Shown here in pieces: positions 14,940-24,527 of a stretch of 64,000 nucleotides of DNA (its first letter is position 1; each line of letters starts with the position of its first letter). Origin of the DNA: Schaalia sp. ZJ405 (GTDB lineage Bacteria > Actinomycetota > Actinomycetes > Actinomycetales > Actinomycetaceae); the NCBI RefSeq assembly GCF_011038885.2, contig NZ_CP064952.1:1054001-1118000 (forward strand), in the 5' to 3' direction. The notes beneath the pieces were generated by a model that made no database searches, was not told the DNA's origin, and worked only from the letters and a program-made list of their open reading frames with translations. The translations under genes were made by a program, and so were the position numbers.

Positions 14940-17783
14940 ATGGCAGATGAACAGCGACGATCAGAATCAGGCCGTGGTGGATTCCAGCGCCGCGAAAATA
15001 GATGGCGTGATTCCGGTGACCGTTCCTGGCGTGGCAAAGAACGCGGTAACGGTCGCTCTGGCGGCTACTCGGACGATCGCCGCGGGGGTTATCGTGATCG
15101 CCGTTCGGAGGGTGAAGGTACCTACGGTGGTGATCGTCGTGGCGGATATGGTGACCGTGACTACCAGCGCGACACCCGCGATAGTCGTGACGGTCGTGGG
15201 TTCGGCGGCGATCACGAGCGTTCGGGTCGCTTCGGTAACGGACGTCAAGGAAACGAGCGTCGCGACGGTAACCGATACGGAGACGACCGTCGTCAAGGCT
15301 ACGGCTCGAGGGACGATCGGGGTTTTGGACGCGGCCAGGACTTCGGAGAGAACTCGCCAACTCGTCCTCGTTCCCGATACGGCGAGGGCAATGGTGAGCG
15401 CGGGGGCGGTTATTCCGACCAGCGACGCTTCGACCGAGGAGACCGGAACGGCTACCGAGGCAACGGTGAAAGGCGTGACCGTTTTGACCGAGGACGTCGC
15501 GAGGAACGCGGAGATGATCGGTACGGCAACGATCGCCGTGCAAACTACGGTTCGCGAGATTCTCGTTCAGACCGTGGTGAAGGACAGTCGTTACGCGACA
15601 ATCGCGGCAACCGGACAGAGCGTGATGACCGTTTCACCAGGGGCCCGCGGACAGAACGCACTAACGATCGCGGTGGTCGTTTCGAACGCGGAGGAAACCG
15701 GCAGGGCGGCAGGGGAAACCAGGGTCGAGGAAATCAGCCTCGCGGCGGCCAGAACCGGGACGATCGCACGAACCGTCCCTACTCATCGACAGAGGAATAC
15801 GTCTCACCTCACGGCAATGAACCGACGATTCCCGCCGGTGTTTCAGCTGAAGAACTCGACGCGAATGCTCTGCGTGCGCTCTCAACTCTTTCGGGCCCCA
15901 ACAAGGACATTGTTGCTCGTCACCTCGTGATGGCGGGCCAGCTCATTGATCTTGAACCGGAGGAAGCCTATCGGCACGCAGTGGCTGCTACGGGACGCGC
16001 CGGGCGTGTCGACGTGGTACGTGAAGCGGCGGCGCTCACAGCCTACGCATCTGGGCGCTACGAGGAAGCACTTCGCGAGGTGCGCGCGGTGCGACGTATG
16101 CGCGGCGATGTCTCGTTGCGGGCTGTGGAAGCCGACTGCGAACGAGGGCTTGGGCATCCGGAAAAAGCCGTTGAGATCATCGACCAGACAGACACACAGG
16201 GCATGGATCTTGCCGAGCAAGTCGAACTTATCCTCGTCTCCTCGGGAGCGCGTGCAGATCTTGGACAAAGCGAGGTCGGCCTCGTCCTCGTTGATGATGC
16301 ACTTGCGGCGCTACCGACTGATGCGGATACGGAACTCGTTCGGCGCCTGATGAGCGTCAAAGTTGATCGCCTGCGTGAGCTTGACCGTCAAGAAGAAGCC
16401 GATGACGTTGAAGCATCAATTCCGCAGGAAATTGACGATCCCGACATCGTTGATCTGTCTCTATTCGCCGATGCTGATGTTGACCACCAGCGCTCCCCGT
16501 TGCGCGGAGGGAACCAGGTGCTGGCGGAGGAATACGACGTCATGCTGCTTGATCTTGACGGAACAGTATGGGCCGGATCGCAGCCGATTGACGGTGCGCA
16601 TGAGGCGATTGAAAAGGCTCGTGACCTGGGAATGGGCACCGGCTTCATCACGAACAATGCGATGCGTACCCCGCAGATGGTCGCTGACAAGCTGGCGTCA
16701 ATGGGATTTGAGGCTGAGGCCGACACCATCATGACCTCCGCAATGGACGTCATCGCTATCATGGAGGAACATCTTGAACCGGGTGCGAAGATCCTGGTTA
16801 TCGGCGGTCAGGGGGTTCGTGACGCATTGACCGAGGCGGGCTATGTACTCGTGGCCTCGGCTGATGACGAACCCGCCGCTGTTGTTCAGGGCCTCGACCG
16901 GGATGTCACATGGGGCATGCTCACCGAGGGTGCGCTCGCTATTGAACGCGGCGCGCAGTTCTTCGCCACGAACCTCGATGCAACCCTTCCCACGGAGCGG
17001 GGCCAGGCCTTGGGTAACGGCTCGTTGGTTCGAGCGGTGCAGCACGCAACCCGTAAGCGGCCGATCGCTGCTGGAAAACCAGAGCCCGGGATCTATCTGC
17101 GTGGCGCAGCACTCGTTCATGCGGAGAAACCGCTGGCAGTTGGCGACCGTCTGGAAACCGACATCATGGGTGCCGTTGCGGCGGGTATTCCGGCGATGCA
17201 TGTGCTCACCGGTGTGCATCAGGCCCGTGATATCATCGTGGCTCCGCGTGGTCAACGTCCGGCGTACCTTGCACTCAATATGCTTGGAGTCCTTCAGGAG
17301 CATCCGCGTCCCAAACACCACGTTGACGGCACCTGGACGTGCGGCGTTTCTCAGTCGGCGAAGGTGTCGCGCGACGGCGTCCTCAGTCTTGATGGAGTGG
17401 AACTCACTGAGGAAACAACGATTTCCTTGGATTCCTATCGAGCCCTTGCCGTGGCGTCGTGGGATGCCGCGGATAACGGTGTCGACGTTCGCTGCCCGGT
17501 CCTGCGTGTCGTTGACAATGACGATCCCGAGGGCATCGTTGAGGAACCTCTTGTTGAGGAACCAACCGATGACGCGCCAGTATCCGATGGATTTGACGAC
17601 GCGGATTCCTCGCTGGGATCTCAAGCGGATGCGCTGGACGAACCTTCAGAAGAGACCGTGACGTTCCTTCCCGGTGAGGAGGAACTTGAGGAACTCCTCG
17701 AAATGACCGCAGACCTTGACGATGACGCCTTGGATGAGGGCAACGATTCCGATGCGGAAGAGCCCTCCCAGGACGAGGAGTAA
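14940..17783 (+). CDS. RG-rich / TPR-like / HAD-IIA hydrolase fusion protein
   Basis: A 947-aa three-part protein. Residues 1 to about 285 are low complexity, dominated by Arg, Gly, Asp and Arg-Gly/Gly-Arg dipeptides, like RNA-binding RGG regions. Residues about 290-505 are an alpha-helical, TPR-like region (GRYEEALREVRAVRRMRGDVSL). From about 530 comes a HAD subclass IIA phosphatase: DLDGT at about 538 with the nucleophilic Asp, FITNNA, and GKPEPGIYLRGA followed by AVGDRLETDIMGA. The C-terminus is acidic. In Mycobacterium the TPR-type and HAD proteins (Rv1691, Rv1692) are separate neighbours before tlyA, so this looks like a fusion. The ATG at 14940 has AGAGG 8 bases upstream. Substrate unknown; mycobacterial relatives act on small phosphates such as glycerol phosphate. 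Confidence 0.85.
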   Translation: MADEQRRSESGRGGFQRRENRWRDSGDRSWRGKERGNGRSGGYSDDRRGGYRDRRSEGEGTYGGDRRGGYGDRDYQRDTRDSRDGRGFGGDHERSGRFGNGRQGNERRDGNRYGDDRRQGYGSRDDRGFGRGQDFGENSPTRPRSRYGEGNGERGGGYSDQRRFDRGDRNGYRGNGERRDRFDRGRREERGDDRYGNDRRANYGSRDSRSDRGEGQSLRDNRGNRTERDDRFTRGPRTERTNDRGGRFERGGNRQGGRGNQGRGNQPRGGQNRDDRTNRPYSSTEEYVSPHGNEPTIPAGVSAEELDANALRALSTLSGPNKDIVARHLVMAGQLIDLEPEEAYRHAVAATGRAGRVDVVREAAALTAYASGRYEEALREVRAVRRMRGDVSLRAVEADCERGLGHPEKAVEIIDQTDTQGMDLAEQVELILVSSGARADLGQSEVGLVLVDDALAALPTDADTELVRRLMSVKVDRLRELDRQEEADDVEASIPQEIDDPDIVDLSLFADADVDHQRSPLRGGNQVLAEEYDVMLLDLDGTVWAGSQPIDGAHEAIEKARDLGMGTGFITNNAMRTPQMVADKLASMGFEAEADTIMTSAMDVIAIMEEHLEPGAKILVIGGQGVRDALTEAGYVLVASADDEPAAVVQGLDRDVTWGMLTEGALAIERGAQFFATNLDATLPTERGQALGNGSLVRAVQHATRKRPIAAGKPEPGIYLRGAALVHAEKPLAVGDRLETDIMGAVAAGIPAMHVLTGVHQARDIIVAPRGQRPAYLALNMLGVLQEHPRPKHHVDGTWTCGVSQSAKVSRDGVLSLDGVELTEETTISLDSYRALAVASWDAADNGVDVRCPVLRVVDNDDPEGIVEEPLVEEPTDDAPVSDGFDDADSSLGSQADALDEPSEETVTFLPGEEELEELLEMTADLDDDALDEGNDSDAEEPSQDEE

Positions 17784-17797
17784 GCGCAGTCAGGCCT

Positions 17798-17998
17798 ATG
17801 AGCTCCACTCAGGTACCGAATCCGAGCAACCTCGCCTCGTCCCCGGGGAATTTAGGGGACGAGGACGAGCGTGCACTTTCACGGCTTGCGGTCAGGATAC
17901 GTGCATGTGAAGACATGTCGATTCAGCAACGCATTGAGGTTCTTCGTGACGTTGATGAGTCGCTGCGGCACATGCTGTCGGCATCGAGGCCATCGTGA
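17798..17998 (+). CDS. Small conserved-position protein before tlyA
   Basis: A 66-aa protein with a disordered N-terminus and one or two predicted helices (ERALSRLAVRIRACEDMSIQQRIEVLRDVDESLRHML). It sits 14 bp after the HAD fusion gene, and its stop overlaps the GTG start of tlyA (GTGA). The same slot in mycobacteria holds a small protein of similar size (Rv1693), which supports a real gene. Function unknown. Confidence 0.65.
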   Translation: MSSTQVPNPSNLASSPGNLGDEDERALSRLAVRIRACEDMSIQQRIEVLRDVDESLRHMLSASRPS

Positions 17999-18834
17999 AA
18001 CTGCGACGTATCGATTCGGAACTTGTGCGACGCCAACTGGTGCGTTCGCGCACCCACGCACAGGAACTCATTGAATCCGGAAGGGTTCTCCTTGATGGAC
18101 AGGTCGTCCTCAAACCCGCTCGGCAGATGGACCCGGCCCAGGCGATTGTCATCACCGAAACAGACGAGGACGACTACGTCTCACGGGGAGCACATAAGCT
18201 GGCCGGCGCGCTTGAGGCTCTGGGGGAGGATGCCCCACGTATTGACGGAGCGATCTGTCTTGATGCGGGTGCCTCGACGGGCGGTTTCACGGATGTTCTT
18301 CTTCGCCGAGGCGCTGGCCTCGTGATGGCAGTTGACGTTGGCTATGGTCAACTCGCCTGGCGACTACAGCAGGATCCCCGCGTTGAGGTCCACGACCGGA
18401 CGAATGTGCGCACACTCACCGTTGACCAACTTGGTCGGCGCGCAGAGCTCATCGTCGGTGACCTGTCCTTTATTTCGCTCACACTGGTTTTGCCGGCGCT
18501 CGTGGGCGTGGCAACGGAGGACGCGAACTTCCTTCTCATGGTGAAACCTCAATTTGAGATCGGGAAAGAACGCCTCGGTCATGGAGGCGTTGTCCGTAAT
18601 CCACAACATCACGTGGAGACGGTTGAAAAGGTTGCTCAGAGTGCGTTGAAATTGGGAGTGTCGATCAATGCGGTGGAGGCTTCACCTCTTCCAGGGCCGG
18701 CGGGGAACGTCGAATACTTCCTTCTGATGAATCGTCAAGCTGGCGGGGGTATCGGTGAGGATGAGCTTCACCATCGCATTGTCGATGCTGTTTCGCGCGG
18801 TCCGGCAAGGCTAAAGAAGGGTGGGTACCAATGA
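17995..18834 (+). CDS. tlyA: TlyA family rRNA 2'-O-methyltransferase
   Basis: A 279-aa protein with an N-terminal S4 RNA-binding domain (RRIDSELVRRQLVRSRTHAQ) and an FtsJ-like Rossmann methyltransferase domain. The AdoMet site LDAGASTGGFTDVLLRRGA is clear, followed by DLSFISL and MVKPQFE. In mycobacteria TlyA methylates a cytidine in 16S and one in 23S rRNA and affects capreomycin sensitivity; the same target is inferred here. The GTG start overlaps the preceding stop, and the end overlaps the nadK start (ATGA), so the genes are coupled. Confidence 0.93.
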   Translation: MKLRRIDSELVRRQLVRSRTHAQELIESGRVLLDGQVVLKPARQMDPAQAIVITETDEDDYVSRGAHKLAGALEALGEDAPRIDGAICLDAGASTGGFTDVLLRRGAGLVMAVDVGYGQLAWRLQQDPRVEVHDRTNVRTLTVDQLGRRAELIVGDLSFISLTLVLPALVGVATEDANFLLMVKPQFEIGKERLGHGGVVRNPQHHVETVEKVAQSALKLGVSINAVEASPLPGPAGNVEYFLLMNRQAGGGIGEDELHHRIVDAVSRGPARLKKGGYQ

Positions 18835-19673
18835 TTCATCAGGTCATGCTTGTCAAGCACACTCATCGGTCAAATGCCATTGAAGCCGCTGAAAAGGTTG
18901 AGCAGGAACTGGTGCGTCAGGGAATACGCATCATTAACGAGGGCGAAGACGAAGCCGTTGATCTTGTTCTCGCAATGGGGGGCGATGGGACGATCCTCTC
19001 GGCGGCAACTCATGCCCGAGAACACGATGTTCCTCTGCTCGGCGTCAACATGGGACATATGGGGTTCCTTGCTGAGCTATCCGAGCAGGGAGTGGACGAG
19101 CTAGCCAAGCGGATTGCCGACGGCGACTTCATCGTGGAGGAGCGTTTAACTCTCGATATCACGGTGAAACTGCCCGCCGGTAAGGAACTTCATGATTGGG
19201 CACTTAACGAGGCTGTCGTGATTCACACGGATGCCGCTCATCCGGTGCATGTTGCGCTTGTTGTTGATGGCCAGGATGTCTCCACCTATGGTGCGGACGG
19301 CATCGTCATTGCCACCCCGACGGGGTCAACAGCCTATTCGTTCTCAGCCGGAGGGCCGGTGGTCTGGCCCGATACTCAGGCGATGGTGATTGCGCCTCTG
19401 GCTGCCCACGGCCTCTTTGCTCGCCCCCTCGTGGTGAGTCCGCAGTCAAATATCGAAATCGTCATCTTGGAGAACATCTGGTCTGCACCTGAAATGTGGT
19501 GCGATGGTCTTCGTCAGGCAACGCTTCCGGCGGCAACAAGTGTGATCGCTCGGGCGGGTGAGAAACCCATCCGTCTTGCTCGTTTGGATTCAACGCCCTT
19601 TTCGACGCGTCTTGTTGAAAAGTTCCATCTGCCGATCCGCGGGTGGAAGTCCCCTCGGAGCGGACTGGCATGA
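18831..19673 (+). CDS. nadK: NAD kinase
   Basis: NadK phosphorylates NAD to NADP. The 280-aa sequence has the conserved GGDGTILSAA motif, NMGHMGFLAEL, NEAVV, and the ATP/NAD-binding PTGSTAYSFSAGGPV. It is normal length, overlaps tlyA at the start, and overlaps recN at the end by 4 bases. This nadK between tlyA and recN is the standard actinobacterial arrangement. Confidence 0.95.
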   Translation: MIHQVMLVKHTHRSNAIEAAEKVEQELVRQGIRIINEGEDEAVDLVLAMGGDGTILSAATHAREHDVPLLGVNMGHMGFLAELSEQGVDELAKRIADGDFIVEERLTLDITVKLPAGKELHDWALNEAVVIHTDAAHPVHVALVVDGQDVSTYGADGIVIATPTGSTAYSFSAGGPVVWPDTQAMVIAPLAAHGLFARPLVVSPQSNIEIVILENIWSAPEMWCDGLRQATLPAATSVIARAGEKPIRLARLDSTPFSTRLVEKFHLPIRGWKSPRSGLA

Positions 19674-21334
19674 TTTCTTCTCTTGATATTTCTGCCGTCG
19701 GAGTGATCGAACATGCGCACCTGGAGTTTGGCTCAGGGCTCACCGTTGTGACGGGGGAAACAGGTGCGGGGAAAACGATGGTGCTGACCTCCGTTCAGCT
19801 TCTTCTCGGGGGGAGGGCCGATGCCGCCCTCGTTCGTCGCGGAGCGCAGCAGGCAAGTGTCGATGGGATTTTCACGGTCCCTCAGTCAACACAGACTGAG
19901 GTCGAAGATTTCGGTGGGATTGTCGAGGATGGGGAACTGATTGTCGGCCGTACGGTTCCAGCGAGCGGACGTTCACGAGCACACGTGGGGTCCAGGCCTG
20001 TTCCAGCTGCGACTCTGGGACAGGTGTTGCGTCCGTTGGTGACCATTCACGGGCAGTCCGATCAGGTTCGTTTGTCCACTCCCCAGGCTCAGCGAACGGC
20101 TCTGGATGAATTTGGGGGATCGCAGCACGCTCAGATCCTCGCTGACTATGCAGAGGCGTGGTCGGCGGCGGTCACGCTCAAACGGCAGCTCGACGCGGCC
20201 ACTGTGGATCATGATCGCCGTGTGGAGGACATCACCTCACTGACCGAAGCACTTGATGAGATTGATCGCGCGGACCCCTACGAGGGCGAAGACGATGAGC
20301 TTGCTGATCTTGCTCGTCGGCTGACAAACGCTCAGGACCTGCGTGTTCTCATCGGTACAGCGATTGGCCTCATTGATTCAGATGATGGACACGGAGCCCT
20401 TGGTGCTCTGCGCGACGCGGGTGGGCAGGTGCGCTCGGCTCAGCGTTTCGACGGTTCCCTCGAAGAATACGGAAACCGGCTTGAGTCGTATCTGCTTGAT
20501 GTAGAAGGTCTGCGTGATGATCTGTCGTCATATCTCAGCGGCTTGGATTCCGATCCTGCGCGGCTCAACGAGGTCCAGGACCGGCGTGCAACATTGCGGC
20601 GTCTCATGGAAGGACGCGCTTCAGATATCGCCGAACTCCTTCAATGGCGCGAGCAAGCGCGCGCACGTTTGGCGGAACTGACGCGTCCGGGATCTGATCC
20701 CGAATCGATTCGCCGGGAACTCACGGCTGCTCAGCAACGAGTCCTTGACGTTGGAAAAAGACTCTCTGCCTCCCGCGCGGCACTTGCTGATCGTTTGTCA
20801 ACGGCCGTGGACGCTGAACTGCATGCTTTGGCTATGCCTGATGCTCACGTGCGGATTGACCTTCCTTCGGCGAAACCCTCATCGCACGGCCTCGAAGACG
20901 TTGTTTTTCTTCTTCAATCTCATCCGTCAGCCCCCGAACGTCCCCTGGGACAGGGAGCCAGCGGCGGTGAGCTTTCTCGTGTGATGCTGGCTCTCGAAGT
21001 GATTCTCGGGCGCGACGCAACGGCCGAAACCTTTATTTTTGACGAGGTCGATGCGGGAATCGGTGGCCAGACAGCAACGGAAGTCGGGGCTCGTCTAGCG
21101 CGCCTGGCCGAGGAACGTCAGGTCATTGTTGTCACCCACCTCGCCCAGGTTGCGGCCTTTGCGTCGCGCCACCTCGTTGTCTCAAAGGCTGATGGTTTAA
21201 CCACTGTTACAGAGGTCACCGGCGAGCAACGCCACGCCGAACTCACCCGAATGATGGGTGGTGATCCGCACTCAAAGGCGGCGCGCCGGCACGCTATCGA
21301 GGTGCTGGGGTCAACCGTGCCACAATCTCAGTGA
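19670..21334 (+). CDS. recN: DNA repair protein RecN
   Basis: RecN is an SMC-like ATPase acting in double-strand-break repair. The 554-aa protein has Walker A GETGAGKTMVL near the N-terminus. A central charged helical part (about residues 150-400) is consistent with a coiled coil. The C-terminal half carries the ABC signature GASGGELSRVMLALE and Walker B TFIFDEVDAGIGG. ATG at 19670, overlapping the nadK stop, is preferred over GTG at 19643. No LexA box lies directly in front, as the gene is inside an operon. Confidence 0.94.
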   Translation: MISSLDISAVGVIEHAHLEFGSGLTVVTGETGAGKTMVLTSVQLLLGGRADAALVRRGAQQASVDGIFTVPQSTQTEVEDFGGIVEDGELIVGRTVPASGRSRAHVGSRPVPAATLGQVLRPLVTIHGQSDQVRLSTPQAQRTALDEFGGSQHAQILADYAEAWSAAVTLKRQLDAATVDHDRRVEDITSLTEALDEIDRADPYEGEDDELADLARRLTNAQDLRVLIGTAIGLIDSDDGHGALGALRDAGGQVRSAQRFDGSLEEYGNRLESYLLDVEGLRDDLSSYLSGLDSDPARLNEVQDRRATLRRLMEGRASDIAELLQWREQARARLAELTRPGSDPESIRRELTAAQQRVLDVGKRLSASRAALADRLSTAVDAELHALAMPDAHVRIDLPSAKPSSHGLEDVVFLLQSHPSAPERPLGQGASGGELSRVMLALEVILGRDATAETFIFDEVDAGIGGQTATEVGARLARLAEERQVIVVTHLAQVAAFASRHLVVSKADGLTTVTEVTGEQRHAELTRMMGGDPHSKAARRHAIEVLGSTVPQSQ

Positions 21335-22515
21335 TGATGAGTACTACCGAACGTGACGATTCCGCTCGCTCACCACGCCTCGAAGGGCGGGTGCGCGTGG
21401 ACGAACAGACGCGGCGACTAGCAAGTCGACTTGAACCCGGAGATATCGCGGTCATCGACCACCCCGATATTGACCGCTCAACAGCGCAGGCCCTCATCGC
21501 GGCCCAACCGGTTGCGGTTCTCAACGCTGCCCCCTCACAGACGGGGCGTCATAAGGTTCTCGGACCGGACATGCTTGTGGACGCCGGCATCCTCCTCTTC
21601 GATGACCTCGGCGAAGATGTGATGACGCTGCGCGAAGGCGACATCATTGAGATCATCGATGGCACGATCCGGCGCGGAGATGACGTTATCGCTGATGCGC
21701 GTCTTTTCGCCGCTGAACTGCGCAGTGAATCTGTTGAAGCTGAAAGCGTACGCACTCAGGTTGTTTCCTTCGCCGCCGCCATCGAGGAATTCCTCAAAAC
21801 TGAGGGAGATGTTCTTGTTCGAGGGCGAGGTATTCCCCAGGTAACACCGTCGATCGAAGACAAGATCGTCCTGCTCGTCATGGATTCCGAGGACTCTGCT
21901 GCCCAGCTCAAACGCCTCAAACGATGGATTCGTGACACCCATCCGGTGGTCATCGGCGTCGATTCAGGGGCGGATGTGGCCCGAGCTGCACATCTGAAGC
22001 CAGAGATCATTGTGGGCAACATGGATGTCGTCTCTGAAAAGTCGCTGCGTTCGGGCGCTCAGCTGGTTGTCCCTCAGAAACGTGACGGAACAGCACCGGG
22101 TAAAGAACGCCTTGACCGCATGGGTATCGACTATTCGACGATCGAGATGTCCGGCAACGGCGAAGATGTTGCCACGGTAATTGCTGCTCATTCCCGAGTG
22201 AGTTCGATCGTCACCGTTGGAGCACACCACACCCTTGACGACTTCGTTGACCAGGGACGCGGTGCGATGGCTCCCTCATTCTTCGCTCGTCTGCTCGGGG
22301 CAGATCTGTTGATCAGTGCCGAATCGGTTGCTGCGACGCATCGGCCGCGAATTTCTTCGGGACTCGTCGTCCTCCTCGCATGCGTCGTGCTTGCGACCTG
22401 TGGTGTTGCTTTCTGGTCGACTCCCTTAGGACACGACGCGTTTACTGTTTTCACCTCGTTTTTTGCCGATCTCTTGAATCTCTCCTCGTCCTCGTCGGGC
22501 GGGGCGGCGGGCTGA
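21331..22515 (+). CDS. steA: SteA-type protein (putative cytokinesis/cell-envelope protein)
   Basis: A 394-aa protein similar to the Rv1697/SteA family, whose core resembles thiamin pyrophosphokinase (GADVARAAHLKPEIIVGNMD) but which is not thought to be one. It has one likely transmembrane segment near the C-terminus (GLVVLLACVVLATCGVAFW). In Corynebacterium SteA works with the membrane protein SteB, encoded next door as here, in cell separation. The start overlaps the recN stop. The assignment rests on synteny and overall sequence pattern. Confidence 0.85.
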   Translation: MMMSTTERDDSARSPRLEGRVRVDEQTRRLASRLEPGDIAVIDHPDIDRSTAQALIAAQPVAVLNAAPSQTGRHKVLGPDMLVDAGILLFDDLGEDVMTLREGDIIEIIDGTIRRGDDVIADARLFAAELRSESVEAESVRTQVVSFAAAIEEFLKTEGDVLVRGRGIPQVTPSIEDKIVLLVMDSEDSAAQLKRLKRWIRDTHPVVIGVDSGADVARAAHLKPEIIVGNMDVVSEKSLRSGAQLVVPQKRDGTAPGKERLDRMGIDYSTIEMSGNGEDVATVIAAHSRVSSIVTVGAHHTLDDFVDQGRGAMAPSFFARLLGADLLISAESVAATHRPRISSGLVVLLACVVLATCGVAFWSTPLGHDAFTVFTSFFADLLNLSSSSSGGAAG

Positions 22516-22525
22516 GGAGGCTCCG

Positions 22526-23443
22526 TTGATTAACTTCCGTTACCACCTGATTTCCCTCATCGCTGTTTTCGCTGCCCTGGCGGTCGGTGTTGTTCTGGGG
22601 GCGGGGCCGCTCCAGATGCGTCTCAATACGGCGCTCGAGTCCTCGAAAGACAGCGACGGCGGCGCAACTGCTTCGCAGCTTGCGGCGGCCAAAGCAATGG
22701 CGTCGACTGAGGCCAAGGGACTTGAACAGATTGAATCGCAGTTCCTTCCGGGGACTCTCACTGATGTTGCAGTAGCTACGGTTGCTCTTCCCGGTGCGGA
22801 TGAGTCGGATGTTCAGCGTGTGCGTGCTGCGCTTGAGAAAGCTGGAGCAAAACTTGTCGGCGCGGTTGCGCTGACAGATCAGTGGGATTCGACCTCCATG
22901 TCGACCTATCGTCAGACCTTGGCGACCCCGCTGGAATCGCATACGAACGCGGATATCCCTGCCGACACAACGGCGGATGGTGTTGTGGGGTATGCGATTG
23001 CTCAGGTACTGACAACAACTGGTTCTGAAACAGATCTTGTTCGTGACATCATCACCGATGATTCAACACCGATTCTTGAAATTTCCGAGGACCCCAAGGG
23101 TGGCGCACAGGCTCTCGTCCTCGTTGGTGCTCGTTCGGTGCAAACTGCACAGGCTGATTCCCATGCCAAGGACACGAGCGCGCGTGCGCTTGATGCATGG
23201 GTGGGAACGGCGAAAGCTATTGCCGCTGTGGCACCGCGTTCGGTACTTGTGGGCGATGCTTCGCAGGATTCCTCAATGGTTGCGCAGCTGCGCGCACTCG
23301 ATACACCGATATCAACGGTGGATTCTCCCGCGTCGACGCTTGCGGCGCTCAACGCTGCCCTGGCTGTCGCTCAGGCCGGAGATTCCCCGCTGGCACTTGG
23401 CGTTGGGGTCGGAGCTGCCAACGCTTTGCCGTCACTCAAGTAG
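22526..23443 (+). CDS. mctB: MctB/SteB family membrane protein (copper transporter family)
   Basis: A 305-aa protein with one N-terminal transmembrane helix (LISLIAVFAALAVGVVLGAGPL) and a large, probably extracytoplasmic Ala/Ser/Thr-rich domain. Its place after steA matches Rv1698, described both as the outer-membrane-linked copper protein MctB and as the SteB partner of SteA. A copper role here is not shown by the sequence; I see no Cys/His-rich metal motif. The start is TTG at 22526, backed by GAGGAGG 6 bases upstream. Confidence 0.82.
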   Translation: MINFRYHLISLIAVFAALAVGVVLGAGPLQMRLNTALESSKDSDGGATASQLAAAKAMASTEAKGLEQIESQFLPGTLTDVAVATVALPGADESDVQRVRAALEKAGAKLVGAVALTDQWDSTSMSTYRQTLATPLESHTNADIPADTTADGVVGYAIAQVLTTTGSETDLVRDIITDDSTPILEISEDPKGGAQALVLVGARSVQTAQADSHAKDTSARALDAWVGTAKAIAAVAPRSVLVGDASQDSSMVAQLRALDTPISTVDSPASTLAALNAALAVAQAGDSPLALGVGVGAANALPSLK

Positions 23444-23696
23444 GCGATCATCGCCTCACCGTCGCGTGGATGCGGTGCCCGATGAATCTGTGATTCGGAG
23501 TGCACTGACGCGACTGCGCCTGCTGATCGGATGCGGGATCTCTTCGGGACAAGATACGGCCTCGTCCTCGTGTCATTGATCCGAATGCAGTGATATCGCC
23601 TGGGCGCTTCCGCTCCTATGGGCGCGACGACGGCGCGTTTTTGCGAGGCGGTTTTGTGTGCCCCGACGACTCATCATGTTCAGAGAGGAAGTGCCG

Positions 23697-24419
23697 ATGA
23701 ACGCGCACAACAATGGCAACGTCCCAGAGACCACGTGTGACACAGGGGAGCGGGAGCACACGAACATCCGTGGTGCCGATGCAGGATTAGTCGCGGTGCC
23801 GGGTGAGCTGAGTGACTGTCACGTTGATCGCGAAGTGCTTGGCTCCGCAGAGATCTGGCGTGGTCGAGTGATGGGCCTTGCCGAGGACGAGGTCCGGGTT
23901 GTTGATGGTCAGGATCCCGTGACCCGACAGTACGTTGTTCATCCCGGTGCTGTGGCGATTGTTGCTCTTCGCGGGGACGAGGGCGAGGAGCAAATTCTCC
24001 TCGAAAAACAGTATCGCCATCCTGTGCGCAGCGAACTCTTGGAGATTCCCGCAGGGCTTCTTGATATCGCCGGTGAGGACCCTCTGGTTGCAGCGCAGCG
24101 GGAATTAGCTGAAGAAGTTGATCTCCAGGCTCAGCGGTGGGATGTCCTTGTGGATTACTTCACCTCGCCGGGCGGATCGAATGAGTCAATCCGGATTTTC
24201 TTGGCACGAGATCTGATACCTACGGGTGTGACTTTCGAGCGCGAAGACGAGGAAGCGGGGATGACAGCTACGTGGGTGTCGCTTGATGAGGCGGTGAATC
24301 TGGTCTTTTCTGGGCGGATTCATAACCCAAACTCCGTGTCGGGGATCCTCGCGGCCTTCGCCTGTCGTGCGCAGGGGTGGCGGACGTTACGGACAACGGA
24401 TGCGCCCTGGTTTCGTTAG
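23697..24419 (+). CDS. Nudix hydrolase, ADP-ribose pyrophosphatase type
   Basis: A 240-aa protein with a Nudix box around residues 115-140: GLLDIAGEDPLVAAQRELAEEV, with the REL.EE core that binds Mg2+. The preceding EKQYRHPVRSELLEIPAG is typical of ADP-ribose pyrophosphatases, which cut ADP-ribose to AMP and ribose 5-phosphate. Rv1700, in the same neighbourhood in M. tuberculosis, is of this type. ATG at 23697 is chosen for the AGAGGAA upstream; an in-frame start at 23658 is less likely. The box has one extra residue before the glutamate compared with the strict consensus. Confidence 0.85.
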   Translation: MNAHNNGNVPETTCDTGEREHTNIRGADAGLVAVPGELSDCHVDREVLGSAEIWRGRVMGLAEDEVRVVDGQDPVTRQYVVHPGAVAIVALRGDEGEEQILLEKQYRHPVRSELLEIPAGLLDIAGEDPLVAAQRELAEEVDLQAQRWDVLVDYFTSPGGSNESIRIFLARDLIPTGVTFEREDEEAGMTATWVSLDEAVNLVFSGRIHNPNSVSGILAAFACRAQGWRTLRTTDAPWFR

Positions 24420-24527
24420 GTGTTACCCGTGTCATGCGACACCAGGCAACATTATGAAACGATGATGTCACGAAAATGCAGTAGACTGAGTGACCGAGCC
24501 GATGTCGGGACGATCGGAGGAACGGTG

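Noticed and set aside
14947..15930. A 327-codon open frame on the plus strand rich in Val, Thr and Ala
   Set aside because: It is the shifted reading of the RG-rich repeat part of the fusion gene: repeated CGTGAC/GGTCGT codons read one base later rarely give stops. It has no ribosome-binding site and no domain.
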